Below, piece by piece: positions 56,365 through 64,000 of a stretch of 64,000 nt of DNA. Source of the stretch: JAGVPT01 sp963843065 (GTDB taxonomy: Bacteria; Bacteroidota; Ignavibacteria; UBA10030; UBA8401). The notes beneath the pieces are model-generated. The model was given only the letters and a program-made list of their open reading frames with translations, was not told the DNA's origin and did not search any database. Made by a program: the position numbers and the translations under genes. The stretch covers positions 5,857 through 69,856 of the forward strand of contig CAWJKX010000223.1 of NCBI GenBank assembly GCA_963843065.1, written 5' to 3'. How positions within the stretch are numbered: position 1 is the first letter of the stretch; each line of letters begins with the position of its first letter.

Positions 56365-56731
56365 CGCCGCATAGAGAAATATTTTGTGATGCCACCTCCA
56401 CTGCGGCTATGCTGAGCAATGCAAAACCGCAGAGGGGGCGACGTTTGCACGACCATTAATGCATGTCCCGCTGGAATGCGCCTAATAATATTTTATGGCC
56501 GATTCCTTTTGGAAACAGTATTTCGATGGAAGTGTAAAGAAAAACGAAATCCATCTCGGTTAGCAATAGCTAACCTATAAGAGTCATTTCTTCCTTTTCT
56601 TCGAATTCCCCCGTTACTCAGATAAGCTGCATTCGCTATTTGCGTCGACCCCGGCCTGATTCGGTGATTTTCGACGCGTAAATTCCTACCTCGCTCTTCA
56701 TTGTAATATTGAAAAAAATATTCAATTTGGG

Positions 56732-56759
56732 CTACATTTCGCGTTTCATCTGCCGATAA
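56732..56759 (+). promoter_or_regulatory. sigma-28 (FliA) promoter of flagellin
   Basis: CTACA (56732-56736), 15-base spacer, and a perfect GCCGATAA (56752-56759); the -35 differs from the CTAAA consensus at one base. The leader would be about 80 bases and ends in AAGGAGG, five bases from the flagellin start. The upstream 56365-56731 has no gene that I can support. Confidence 0.8.
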
Positions 56760-56846
56760 TACTTTTAGAAGCTCACAAGGCTTTCCACACACATACGGGC
56801 ACGGAAGCCCACTTCAAACCACAAACCATATTACAAGGAGGTAGTT

Positions 56847-58001
56847 ATGGCAACAACCACTGGTTCCCGAATCAACACTAACGTCGCTGCATTGAACGCC
56901 CTTAACGCGTTGAATGCGGTGAACTCAGATCTCGCCGTTCACCAACTGCGTTTAGCGTCGGGTAAACGCATCAATTCTGCAGCCGATGATCCGTCGGGCT
57001 ACGTGATTTCCAGCAAGATGGGTGGAACCCTTGCTGCATTGAACGCTGCCTCGGACAACGTCAGTGATGCGCAGAATATCTACAACGTCGCAGAGGGAGG
57101 GTATCAAACGATATCCAACCTTATGACGCAGATTAAAGCTCAGCAAACCGAGTTCAATAACGGCGGACTCGGCACAGACGAGCAGAATGCAATTGCGACA
57201 ACGATTTCGGACCTTGCGAAAGAAATCGACGACACAGTTGCGCAGACGCTGTTCAACGGCAAGAGCCTGATCAACGGCTCCTTTGATGCTGGTGTTGCTC
57301 AAACCGGCGGCACTCTTAAAGCTGGTGTGGCTGGCGCTGACAACACTGTCACTGCTGTCGACGTTTCGGGTGCGCAGGCATCAACGACGTACACATTAAG
57401 CGATCAAGGCGCAGGCGTTCTTCAATTGACCCGCAGCAGCGATAATGCGACCGCACAGGTAACAATGGGCCCATCAACAGTAGGCGGAGCGCAAACGCTT
57501 AACTTCGCAGCTCTTGGCGTTACCATCGATGTGATGGGAACAGGAGCCGCTACCGCGGCAGCTTCGGCCACAGATTTGGCTGGCGCAGGAACGACAATCA
57601 TCACGGGTGCAGGCACAACGCCGGCATTCCAGGTTGGCGATACGGGTGCAAATTTCGCGATGTCGCTCACAACCCCCGTTGGATCAGCCGCTCTTCTCGG
57701 AACCGCAGCTGGTTCAATTACAGCCGCAAACGTTGCAGGGCTGACTGTTGATACCGGTATCACAACTGTTCTCGACGCGATCGGTAGTATCGGTGCCGAG
57801 CAGAACCGTCTTACGGCGAAACAGACGAACCTTTCAACCATGATCACAAACATCACGGCTTCACAGAGCCAGATCACGGATGCTGACATTGCAGTAGAGC
57901 AAATTGCGTCAGTGAAAGATCAGATTCTGCAACAGACTGCGACAGCACAATTGGCACAAGCCAATCAGTCGCCGCAAGTCTTCTTGTCGTTGTTCAAGTA
58001 A
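56847..58001 (+). CDS. fliC: flagellin
   Basis: Flagellar filament protein, 384 residues. The N-terminal D0/D1 helices (SRINTNVAALNALNALNAVN...LRLASGKRINSAADDPSGYVIS) and C-terminal D1/D0 helices (RLTAKQTNLSTMITNITASQSQITDADIAVE...ANQSPQVFLSLFK) are well conserved. The central D2/D3 region is Ala/Gly/Thr/Val-rich and short. Preceded by a sigma-28 promoter and AAGGAGG, followed by a terminator, so it can be a separate transcript. This is direct evidence for motility by flagella. Confidence 0.97.
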   Translation: MATTTGSRINTNVAALNALNALNAVNSDLAVHQLRLASGKRINSAADDPSGYVISSKMGGTLAALNAASDNVSDAQNIYNVAEGGYQTISNLMTQIKAQQTEFNNGGLGTDEQNAIATTISDLAKEIDDTVAQTLFNGKSLINGSFDAGVAQTGGTLKAGVAGADNTVTAVDVSGAQASTTYTLSDQGAGVLQLTRSSDNATAQVTMGPSTVGGAQTLNFAALGVTIDVMGTGAATAAASATDLAGAGTTIITGAGTTPAFQVGDTGANFAMSLTTPVGSAALLGTAAGSITAANVAGLTVDTGITTVLDAIGSIGAEQNRLTAKQTNLSTMITNITASQSQITDADIAVEQIASVKDQILQQTATAQLAQANQSPQVFLSLFK

Positions 58002-58017
58002 CAGCTCATGAACGAAT

Positions 58018-58058
58018 GAGGGGCTTCGACCGGGAGGCCTTAGCCCCTCTCGTTTTTT
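58018..58058 (+). terminator. rho-independent terminator after flagellin
   Basis: GAGGGGCT (58018-58025) pairs with AGCCCCTC (58042-58049); a six-T tract follows at 58053-58058. Confidence 0.85.
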
Positions 58059-58120
58059 CCGCGACGAAGGAATGAGTAAAGAGCATATGACTTAGAATAG
58101 GACAAGAGCATGAGGGAGTT

Positions 58121-58531
58121 ATGGAATCTGCAAATCAACAATTGATTGGGACGCTAGAAAAAGAAGCAGCTGAGGAGATGCTTTCGGCCGAACGGCACAC
58201 AAAAATGATGAAGGCCGGAAGCCAGCACGCCATCGCTCTCGCTGCGAACTCATACAGAAGAGAGCACCTAGTGAACCTGACGCCCGTTCAAGTGATCAAG
58301 AAACTGTACGACACGGCAATTTTTGCGTGCAGGAAAAAAGATTATTCTCTCGCCCATAGAGCGATCACGCAGCTTATCCTCGGATTGAATTTCGACTACG
58401 AGGAAATGGCAGGGGGATTGTGCGGCTTATATATGTATGCAAAAGAATGTATTCGCAAGAACGAAATCGCTGAAGCGATAACCGTGCTCGAGGAATTACG
58501 CTCAGCTTGGGTTCAGGCATTTAAACTATAA
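58121..58531 (+). CDS. fliS: flagellar export chaperone FliS-like
   Basis: A 136-residue helical protein matching the FliS pattern: NLTPVQVIKKLYDTAIFACRKKDYSLAHRAITQLILGLNFDY and GLYMYAKECIRKNEIAEAITVLEELRSAWVQAF. FliS binds the flagellin C terminus and prevents early polymerisation. An N-terminal extension of about 45 residues, rich in Glu and Lys, precedes the FliS core. GAGGGAG lies before the ATG. Position between flagellin and fliD supports the call. Confidence 0.87.
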   Translation: MESANQQLIGTLEKEAAEEMLSAERHTKMMKAGSQHAIALAANSYRREHLVNLTPVQVIKKLYDTAIFACRKKDYSLAHRAITQLILGLNFDYEEMAGGLCGLYMYAKECIRKNEIAEAITVLEELRSAWVQAFKL

Positions 58532-58551
58532 TTGACTGCGAGGATAGCAGA

Positions 58552-60054
58552 ATGGCAACCGGACCAGCAACCCAGGTATCATCAACGATTCAAACCGCGG
58601 TTACACAATACCAAACGGACCTTCAAACCGAAGAAGTGACGCCTCTTCAGAATCAGGAAACGGCGCTCAATGCACAGATTTCGGCACTTGGGACTATGCA
58701 AAGTAATCTGCAGACATTATTCAACACTACCACGGCGATGGCCGTGACCAATAGTTCGTCCACCTTCCTGACGATGACCGCGTCAAGCTCGATGTCGAAC
58801 ATTGTCTCTGCAACGGCCTCGGCTAATGCTACGGTGGGAAACCATTCTATTCTTGTCACACAGCTTGCAAAAGCAGACGTGGCCCTTTCCAACCAGCTTA
58901 CCAGTTCTGCAAACACCATTGTGACGGCAGAGGGAGCAGGACAGAAGACGATCCAGGTGGGAAATGAAAGCGTTAACGTCACACTTTCCAGCGGCGATTC
59001 CAACAGTACCGTTTTGACAAATATCGCGAATGCTATTAACGCGGCGGACGGAGATGTTACGGCATCTGTCGTCACCGACACTTCTTCGACAAGCCGGCTG
59101 GTGCTTCAATCGACACAGACAGGGTCGGCGAATGCTATTACGCTCTCGGATACGACCGGGACACTCCTCGCGAACATCGGCCTCTCCTCGTCGGTGATTT
59201 ACGGCAGGACTGCTTTCACTTCTACAGCCGGCGGTTTTATGAACCAGAGCACGTCGAGCCTCGATGCGAATTTTGAGCTTGACGGGATCGAGATGGTCCG
59301 CTCCAGCAACACCGTCACCGACGCCCTGACCGGCGTAACATTGACGCTGAACGGTGTCCAGAGCTCCACCGACACGCCGGCGACGATCAATGTGAGCATC
59401 AATACGAATCAGGTGCAATCGATGGTGCAGCAATTTATCACGAACTATAATGCGGCTCTCTCGTACCTGAATACCGAGACATCGATCACTCCCGCAAGCG
59501 GCACTTCGACAGCTCCTACTCCTCAGATCTTTGCAGGAGATATGACCTTCACGATGCTGAAGGTAAATCTGGAGACCATGATGTACGGGCAGGTTACGCC
59601 GGCGAAGTCGGGCGCTCCGGAGAACCTTTTTGAAATCGGGATTACGCCGGGCTCTGACGGCACGCTCAGCATTTCGGACACCTCGAAGTTCAATGCAGCT
59701 ATGGCCGCTGATCCAACAGAGATTACGAATCTCTTTAATGCGTCCAACGGCGTTGCTGTGCAGTTGAACACCCTGTTGAAGTCTTTTGTCGCACCAACAA
59801 CGGGAACCTTGCAATCGATGAGCAGCACCGCCTCGACGGAGGTGACGAACCTCAACTCCAGGATCAGTACAATCAATGCACAGATCACAAACCAAACGAC
59901 GCAGTATCAGAATGAGCTTATTCAGTTGCAGGCTGAGTATGAAGATATGCTTGCCACACAACAGGAGATGTCAAGTATCTTAACCGGCAGTCTTTATCCG
60001 GACACGACAACCGGTTCAACAACTACCAGCTCCACATCAACAACTTCATCATAA
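58552..60054 (+). CDS. fliD: flagellar hook-associated protein 2 (filament cap)
   Basis: The filament cap that folds incoming flagellin, 500 residues. The N-terminal coiled-coil region (TPLQNQETALNAQISALGTMQSNL), the central GNHSILVTQLAKADVALS segment, and the C-terminal coiled coil (NSRISTINAQITNQTTQYQNELIQLQAEYEDM) match FliD. The last 15 residues are almost only Ser and Thr. GAGGATAG precedes the start; fliS ends 20 bases upstream. Confidence 0.93.
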   Translation: MATGPATQVSSTIQTAVTQYQTDLQTEEVTPLQNQETALNAQISALGTMQSNLQTLFNTTTAMAVTNSSSTFLTMTASSSMSNIVSATASANATVGNHSILVTQLAKADVALSNQLTSSANTIVTAEGAGQKTIQVGNESVNVTLSSGDSNSTVLTNIANAINAADGDVTASVVTDTSSTSRLVLQSTQTGSANAITLSDTTGTLLANIGLSSSVIYGRTAFTSTAGGFMNQSTSSLDANFELDGIEMVRSSNTVTDALTGVTLTLNGVQSSTDTPATINVSINTNQVQSMVQQFITNYNAALSYLNTETSITPASGTSTAPTPQIFAGDMTFTMLKVNLETMMYGQVTPAKSGAPENLFEIGITPGSDGTLSISDTSKFNAAMAADPTEITNLFNASNGVAVQLNTLLKSFVAPTTGTLQSMSSTASTEVTNLNSRISTINAQITNQTTQYQNELIQLQAEYEDMLATQQEMSSILTGSLYPDTTTGSTTTSSTSTTSS

Positions 60055-60069
60055 TCGTAATGATGCAGG

Positions 60070-60408
60070 ATGGACACTATGACAACAACACAACCAGTCG
60101 CCGCTCCCGCAGGAGCATCAGCGCTGGACATACCAGGATCGGGTCAACAAAACGCAGCTCCTAGCCTACGGAAGAGTCCTCTTTCGCAGGAGGAATTGGC
60201 ATCAGCGGTACAAGAGCTCAACGCGGCAATGCAGGTCGTCAACACAAGTCTCTCGTTCTCGATCGACAGCATTACAAAGCAAACGGTCGTTACCGTGACC
60301 GATGCGCAGACGCATGAGGTCATCCGTCAAATTCCTCCGGAAGATATGCTGAAAGTTTCGGACCGCATCGCTGAATTATTAGGAGTTATGTTTGACCATG
60401 CAGGATAA
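60070..60408 (+). CDS. flaG: FlaG family flagellar protein
   Basis: A 112-residue protein with the FlaG core: QVVNTSLSFSIDSITKQTVVTVTDAQTHEVIRQIPPEDMLKV, where I-R-Q-I-P-P-E is diagnostic. FlaG modulates filament length in other bacteria. The N-terminal 50 residues are low-complexity (Ala/Pro/Ser). An ATG at 60079 is an alternative start. The end overlaps the next gene. Confidence 0.88.
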   Translation: MDTMTTTQPVAAPAGASALDIPGSGQQNAAPSLRKSPLSQEELASAVQELNAAMQVVNTSLSFSIDSITKQTVVTVTDAQTHEVIRQIPPEDMLKVSDRIAELLGVMFDHAG

Positions 60409-60802
60409 CGCAGAACGAATCGATCGGCCGGCAACATCGGACGCTGCGCCCGTGATTTCCTCGATCAGGCGCGATGAGGAACTGTACCTGCTCTTTCAGT
60501 CGCTCTTTGAAGTAACGAGTACGGCAGGCGTACATGCATCGGCCGGAGACTTTGCCGGTATTCGGGAACATCTCCAACGACGCGGGCGCATCCTCGATCG
60601 AGTTCATGAGTTGATGCCGGACAAAGGACACAATGTTCTTTCGATTAATAAGGAGTTGAAAAGTCAGTTACGAGCAATGTTGCAATCGACGCAGGAAGAA
60701 AATCTTCGTATATTGCAATTAATACATGAAAGGAAAAGGAACGTGCTAAGCAAAATCGTAGAAGTTCAAAACATGCGGCACGTTTTCGCTTATCTACGTT
60801 AG
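60398..60802 (+). CDS. FliT/FlgN-like flagellar chaperone (tentative)
   Basis: A 134-residue, mostly helical protein: EELYLLFQSLFEVTSTAGVHASAGDFAGIREHLQRRGRILDRV, then LQSTQEENLRILQLIHERKRNVLSKI. The pattern (helix, bend, long amphipathic helices, location after fliD-flaG) fits FliT/FlgN-type export chaperones, which keep FliD or hook proteins in an export-competent state. AGGAG is 12 bases from this ATG but six bases from an in-frame TTG at 60392, so the start is uncertain. It overlaps the end of flaG. Sequence similarity is too weak for a gene name. Confidence 0.6.
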   Translation: MQDNAERIDRPATSDAAPVISSIRRDEELYLLFQSLFEVTSTAGVHASAGDFAGIREHLQRRGRILDRVHELMPDKGHNVLSINKELKSQLRAMLQSTQEENLRILQLIHERKRNVLSKIVEVQNMRHVFAYLR

Positions 60803-60811
60803 GAGGAAGCT

Positions 60812-61078
60812 ATGGGTATCAGTGAAGTCGCCGGCAGCGGCGCTCCTGTTCAACCTTCAATTTCCAAAAAGGTCAAGGACGAACAAGAAGCCAAAGCAAC
60901 GTCAAAGGATAAGGTTAATGTTTCCAATGAGGCGCGATCGCTTTACGAATCTGATAAGACAAACAAGCTGAATGAGATTGGCAAAAAGATCGACGAAGGC
61001 TTCTACTCGCAGCGCGACGTCATTGAGAAAGTCGCCGATGCGATGCTGAAAGATCTCAAGAAACAAGTCTCTCAATAA
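60812..61078 (+). CDS. flgM: anti-sigma-28 factor FlgM
   Basis: An 88-residue FlgM: DKVNVSNEARSLYESDKTNKLNEIGKKIDEGFYSQRDVIEKVADAMLKDL has the V-x-I/V-S-x-x-A, I-x-x-G-x-Y and final helix of FlgM that bind FliA. The N-terminal part is disordered, as usual. AGGAGGA lies before the ATG. FlgM inhibits sigma-28 until the hook is finished, matching the sigma-28 promoter on flagellin 4 kb upstream. Confidence 0.88.
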   Translation: MGISEVAGSGAPVQPSISKKVKDEQEAKATSKDKVNVSNEARSLYESDKTNKLNEIGKKIDEGFYSQRDVIEKVADAMLKDLKKQVSQ

Positions 61079-61082
61079 ACTT

Positions 61083-61391
61083 ATGGGAAGCAAATCCGTG
61101 CCAGGAGTCGAAGCACTGCTCACGAAGGCGCTTGAGCTGTGCACATATATCAACACGATCAGCGCGTCGTTTGACAAAGAAGCGAAGGAGAAACCAAGGC
61201 TCATCCTGTCGTTTGACCTTTATTGCCTTCTTCTTGAATATACCGTCTATTTGAAAGGGCTCAGCGATACGAACCCGAGTACGGTTGAAGAATTAATTTT
61301 CTGCGACGATCTGCTGTTTGAAACCCCGAATCGCCAGCTTGAAGTTCGCGTCGATTTTTTTCTCCCACCGAATACTGTTACCGTTCGCTGA
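61083..61391 (+). CDS. unknown protein of the flagellar operon
   Basis: A 102-residue protein with no family that I recognise. The first 60 residues are predicted helical (VEALLTKALELCTYINTISASFDKEAKEKPRLILSFDLYCLLLEYTVYLKGL). The C terminus is acidic then beta-like (FCDDLLFETPNRQLEVRVDFFLPPNTVTVR). It starts four bases after flgM, so it is surely co-transcribed with it. Too short for FlgN and lacking its features. A role in flagellar export or regulation is inferred only from position. Confidence 0.65.
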   Translation: MGSKSVPGVEALLTKALELCTYINTISASFDKEAKEKPRLILSFDLYCLLLEYTVYLKGLSDTNPSTVEELIFCDDLLFETPNRQLEVRVDFFLPPNTVTVR

Positions 61392-61547
61392 TACGGTGTC
61401 ATTAGCATCTTCCGTCTGTTGGTCCCGAATGAAATACCGCTCGCGGTTTTTGAAATAACCTCTAAGAACAAAACTTAGTCGCTGCCGCTTTTCTGGTATG
61501 TCTCACTCTGAATATCAATTCCGAAATGAGCGTCATCCGCGCCTAGC

Positions 61548-61650
61548 CGGGCATCCATATAAAAAAAATGGATGCCCGACGAATCGTCTACGACCCCACG
61601 GGTCGATAGACCCGTGGGGAGTCGTTGACCGGCTGTCGCCGGAATGACAT
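61548..61650. repeat. two tandem perfect hairpins plus CCGGAATGACA block
   Basis: CGGGCATCCAT (61548-61558) and ATGGATGCCCG (61568-61578) form one 11-bp stem; CCCCACGGGTC (61594-61604) and GACCCGTGGGG (61609-61619) form another with loop GATA. The CCGGAATGACA that follows also occurs in the 21365-21422 repeat. It fills much of the gap 61392-61756. The first stem lacks a trailing T run, so it is a dispersed repeat, though it may also stop the flagellar transcript. Confidence 0.7.
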
Positions 61651-61756
61651 GCAAGTGAAATTGAGACACCGGCGCCCTTCGTCTCTTCTTTCCATTGTAG
61701 ATGGTGTTTTGTATATTACGTTTGCGAGTCATTACCATCATTGTGCCGGAAGTGAG

Positions 61757-63328
61757 ATGATTGGATCAAAGCACCATCCTGTAATTCGTACTTCTGAATT
61801 CAACGTCATGAAACAAGACCAAGGACATCCTCAGGTCATCACCGACGCAGGGCAGAAAGTGCTTAGCGCGAACGATCGATTTCTTCTTATGAGTGGATTC
61901 ACTCTTAAAGAGCTCGATGCCGTCTGCCTGCAGGATTTGCTCCACCCGGAGGACCGTGAGAGGTTCGCCGAGCACTTGCGTGTGCTTGCCGAGCACGGAA
62001 CGTCAACTGTTACAGCCAGACTTCAAACAAAAGGGGAGTTTACGGTGCATGCGCGGTTCCAATCAGAGCTTGTTGGACCAGGAGAATTCCGCACGATAAT
62101 GCTGGGTACAGCGGGCGAACGCTTCCCCGAGGTTGAGCTTCGGTACAGGAACAGATATACGCTGGCCTTATACGAGATCGGCCGGCAAATGACCTCGAGC
62201 TTCGATGTTGAAGAAGTATTGAAGCTCGTCGTCAAAAACATCGCATGGCTCCTTGAGTGCCACTTCGTTGCGGTCGCAACTCTCGATGCCAAAACCTCGT
62301 TGGTTACGTACCGCGAGATCATCGGCAATAAATCAGAATTCTTCACGTCCGGCAAGAACGAAAAGAACCGGGGAATTCCGGGGAGGGTAATCGCCTCGCA
62401 GCAGCCGTTCATTATCAGCAATTTTCCGAATAAGCCTCCCGTTGATCCGCTGGAATTTCCGGTGATAGATGCTGAAAACCTTGTCTCGGCGTTCGGAGTC
62501 CCGGTCACAAACAAAGGGAGATGGTTTGGAGCCCTTGTGGTTGGCTATCGCCGGTACCACGAGATCACTGAAGAAGAGGTTCAGCTTACTACGAATCTCG
62601 CCAATCAAACTGCTCTCGCACTCGAGAACGCGATGCTCTACCAGGAGAGCGTCAAGTATTCAAAAACAATGGCCACTCTCACATCGCGGCTAACACTTAT
62701 TCAGGAAGAAGAACGGAGGAGGATTACACGGGATTTGCACGACGGAATCGGCCAGGCGCTCACCGGTCTTCGTTTTAATCTCGATTTACTTGTCCGACAG
62801 GCTTCGATCACCGACCACGAAGCGGTCGAACGGGTAACGGTAATGAAGCAAGTTATCGACGAGACGTTGAATACGATTCGGCAGATTGCTTTCGATCTCC
62901 GCCCCCCGATTCTCGATGATCTCGGCCTCGTCTCGGCACTCCGCATTTATGTGGATCGTTTTCAGGAAAGAACAAAAATTCTCCTCGCGCTCTCGTGCCC
63001 GGAAGAACTCAAACGCTTTGATCCGAAAGCAGAAGCTACAGTCTATCGGGTGATCCAGGAGGCGCTCACGAACATCGCGAAGCACTCTGGTGCGAAAAGC
63101 GCCCGGATCGAAATTGAAAAACCAAACGATACGTTGATCTTGACAATAATCGATGACGGCCAAGGATTCGACAGTAATCACGGCGGCGACTCAGGCCTCT
63201 GGACGAGCGGCCTCGGCATTGTCAATATGAAAGATCGGATCGAAGGGCTTCAAGGAGAATTCACGCTCACGAGCGAAAAGGGAAAAGGAACGTCCATTCA
63301 TATTGAGATTCCTCTCAATGGCCGATAA
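61757..63328 (+). CDS. PAS-GAF sensor histidine kinase (NarL/DesK-type)
   Basis: A 523-residue soluble histidine kinase without membrane helices. Order: PAS-like domain (about 10-125, GFTLKELDAVCLQDLLHPEDRERF), GAF (about 135-290), HisKA_3 dimerisation/phosphoacceptor (EEERRRITRDLHDGIGQALTG, His near 327) and HATPase (YRVIQEALTNIAKHSGAK; DDGQGFD; GLGIVNMKDRIEGL). The ATG at 61757 is preferred over an in-frame ATG at 61625 since the upstream codons overlap repeat sequence. It overlaps the response regulator by 11 bases. Signal unknown; cytosolic small molecule or redox sensing through GAF is likely. Confidence 0.93.
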   Translation: MIGSKHHPVIRTSEFNVMKQDQGHPQVITDAGQKVLSANDRFLLMSGFTLKELDAVCLQDLLHPEDRERFAEHLRVLAEHGTSTVTARLQTKGEFTVHARFQSELVGPGEFRTIMLGTAGERFPEVELRYRNRYTLALYEIGRQMTSSFDVEEVLKLVVKNIAWLLECHFVAVATLDAKTSLVTYREIIGNKSEFFTSGKNEKNRGIPGRVIASQQPFIISNFPNKPPVDPLEFPVIDAENLVSAFGVPVTNKGRWFGALVVGYRRYHEITEEEVQLTTNLANQTALALENAMLYQESVKYSKTMATLTSRLTLIQEEERRRITRDLHDGIGQALTGLRFNLDLLVRQASITDHEAVERVTVMKQVIDETLNTIRQIAFDLRPPILDDLGLVSALRIYVDRFQERTKILLALSCPEELKRFDPKAEATVYRVIQEALTNIAKHSGAKSARIEIEKPNDTLILTIIDDGQGFDSNHGGDSGLWTSGLGIVNMKDRIEGLQGEFTLTSEKGKGTSIHIEIPLNGR

Positions 63329-64000
63329 GAAAAAAATCAAAATCATTGTCGCCGACGACCATGTGATTGTTCGGAGAGGGATAGTCTCGCTCATTTCGTT
63401 AAACCCGGAATTCGAAGTCGTCGGCGAAGCTCCGAACGGCAAAATTGCGGTCGAACTTGCGATACTAAAAGAGCCTGACGTTGTGCTTATGGATATCAGC
63501 ATGCCGGAGTTAAGCGGTCTTGATGCAACGCGCCTTATCAAGAAAAAACTTCCCGATGTCAAAATATTGGTCCTATCAGCGTACAACAATGAAGAGTTAC
63601 GTTGCGCAGACTCTTCAAAGCGGGGCAAATGGATACCTGCTCAAAAATATTTCTCCGGACGATCTCTACTCAGCGGTCAGGGCTGTCTATGATGGCCTGG
63701 CATTTTTTAGTCCGACGATCTCCAAAATCATGTTAGACGGCTACCTCAAAAGGACGATGCCAGGAACAAGCACGGGCGTTGAAAACTATTTATCCTCGTA
63801 TGTCGGACCGTTGACAGCGCGTGAAAGGGAGTCCTCCAACTCATCGCAGAAGGAAAATCGCACCAACAAATTGCAGACCTCCTCTATATTAGTGTCCGAA
63901 CGGTGGACACCCATCGTAATAACATTATGAAAAAGCTCAACTTACACGACACAGCAAGCCTCATGACCTACGCTATTAAGCACAGAATCGCCAAGCAATG
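63318..64000 (+). CDS. NarL/LuxR-family response regulator (two frame breaks, runs off the window)
   Basis: Cognate regulator of the kinase. Receiver domain: ADDHVIVRRG (Asp13/14), phosphoacceptor Asp59 in VVLMDISMPELSG, and AQTLQSGANGYLLKNISPDDL at its end. The DNA-binding LuxR HTH follows: GPLTARERE, VLQLIAEGKSHQQIADLLYI, VRTVDTHRNNIMKKLNL. Two indels: one extra base near 63591-63596 and one missing base near 63829-63832. The stop is not reached by 64000, though the HTH is essentially complete, so only a few residues are missing. Starts inside the kinase gene. Confidence 0.9.

Noticed and set aside
56401..56432. CTGCGG/CCGCAG hairpin after the mannosidase as terminator
   Set aside because: Only six perfect base pairs across a 20-base loop and no T tract.
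56493..56792. 99-codon minus-strand ORF upstream of flagellin
   Set aside because: It overlaps the sigma-28 promoter region, has no ribosome-binding site and no recognisable sequence.
1..64000. tRNA, rRNA, CRISPR arrays, phage or transposase genes
   Set aside because: No TTCGAnTCC-type tRNA arms in a cloverleaf context, no regular spacer-repeat arrays and no integrase or transposase motifs were seen on reading both strands.

Overview
This is a 64 kb chromosomal window from an uncultured-type, Gram-negative, heterotrophic bacterium. It is most likely from the Ignavibacteria/Kapabacteria side of the Bacteroidota-Chlorobi (FCB) group. The case rests on content: secreted proteins with type IX secretion (T9SS)-style C-terminal sorting domains (one with FPNPFNPSTTI), a PorV/UPF0164-like outer-membrane protein, a TonB-dependent receptor with an N-terminal carboxypeptidase-regulatory-like domain, and a fused branched-chain E1 alpha-beta dehydrogenase. 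These sit beside genuine flagellar genes, which most Bacteroidota lack. The placement is inference from protein content; no 16S rRNA, tRNA, CRISPR array or transposase was seen.

Layout. 1-1.4 kb: end of a 2-oxoacid:ferredoxin oxidoreductase operon and a small Cys-containing protein, closed by a terminator. 1.5-4.4 kb (minus): an NCS2-type permease and a CNT nucleoside transporter. 4.6-17.1 kb (plus): a 2-oxoacid dehydrogenase/lipoate island with lpd, lipB, a fused E1 alpha-beta, a separate E1 alpha and E1 beta, an E2, lipA, then pyruvate-dehydrogenase-type E1 alpha, E1 beta and E2. 17.1-21.3 kb: rplM-rpsI-rpsB-tsf-pyrH-frr. 21.6-26.8 kb: PspC-domain and LiaF-like membrane proteins, polA (minus) and an EamA transporter. 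26.9-41.8 kb: an exported LysM lytic transglycosylase, two T9SS-type cargo proteins, and a tightly coupled envelope operon (lipoprotein, TonB receptor, PorV-like protein, NHL-repeat lipoprotein). 41.8-49.2 kb: flavin reductase (minus), AMP-forming acyl-CoA ligase (plus), then on the minus strand two PAP2 phosphatases, a double-PDZ protein and 6-phosphofructokinase. 49.4-56.4 kb: a ribose-type ABC importer followed by an exported GH38 alpha-mannosidase. 56.7-61.4 kb: a late flagellar operon (flagellin behind a sigma-28 promoter, fliS, fliD, flaG, a FliT/FlgN-like chaperone, flgM, one unknown gene). 61.7-64 kb: a PAS-GAF histidine kinase overlapping a LuxR-type response regulator that runs off the window.

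Two window-wide properties matter to the reader. First, twelve otherwise complete genes, including essential ones (frr, lipA, the PDH E2), carry about 17 single-base frame breaks, mostly +1 in or beside short G/C runs. Undoing each restores a canonical-length protein, so I treat these genes as intact and the breaks as probable consensus errors; coordinates of such genes are given for the joined reading frame. Second, gene borders are decorated with short dispersed palindromic repeats. One 110-140 bp family occurs three times, and another element forms the start region of the TonB-receptor gene.

I did not find a clearly new defence or biosynthetic system. The most worthwhile loci are the triple-E1 lipoate island with a terminator-bearing lpd leader, the four-gene envelope operon beside T9SS cargo, the repeat-derived N terminus of the TonB receptor, the mannosidase/ABC locus, and the unknown gene in the flagellar operon.
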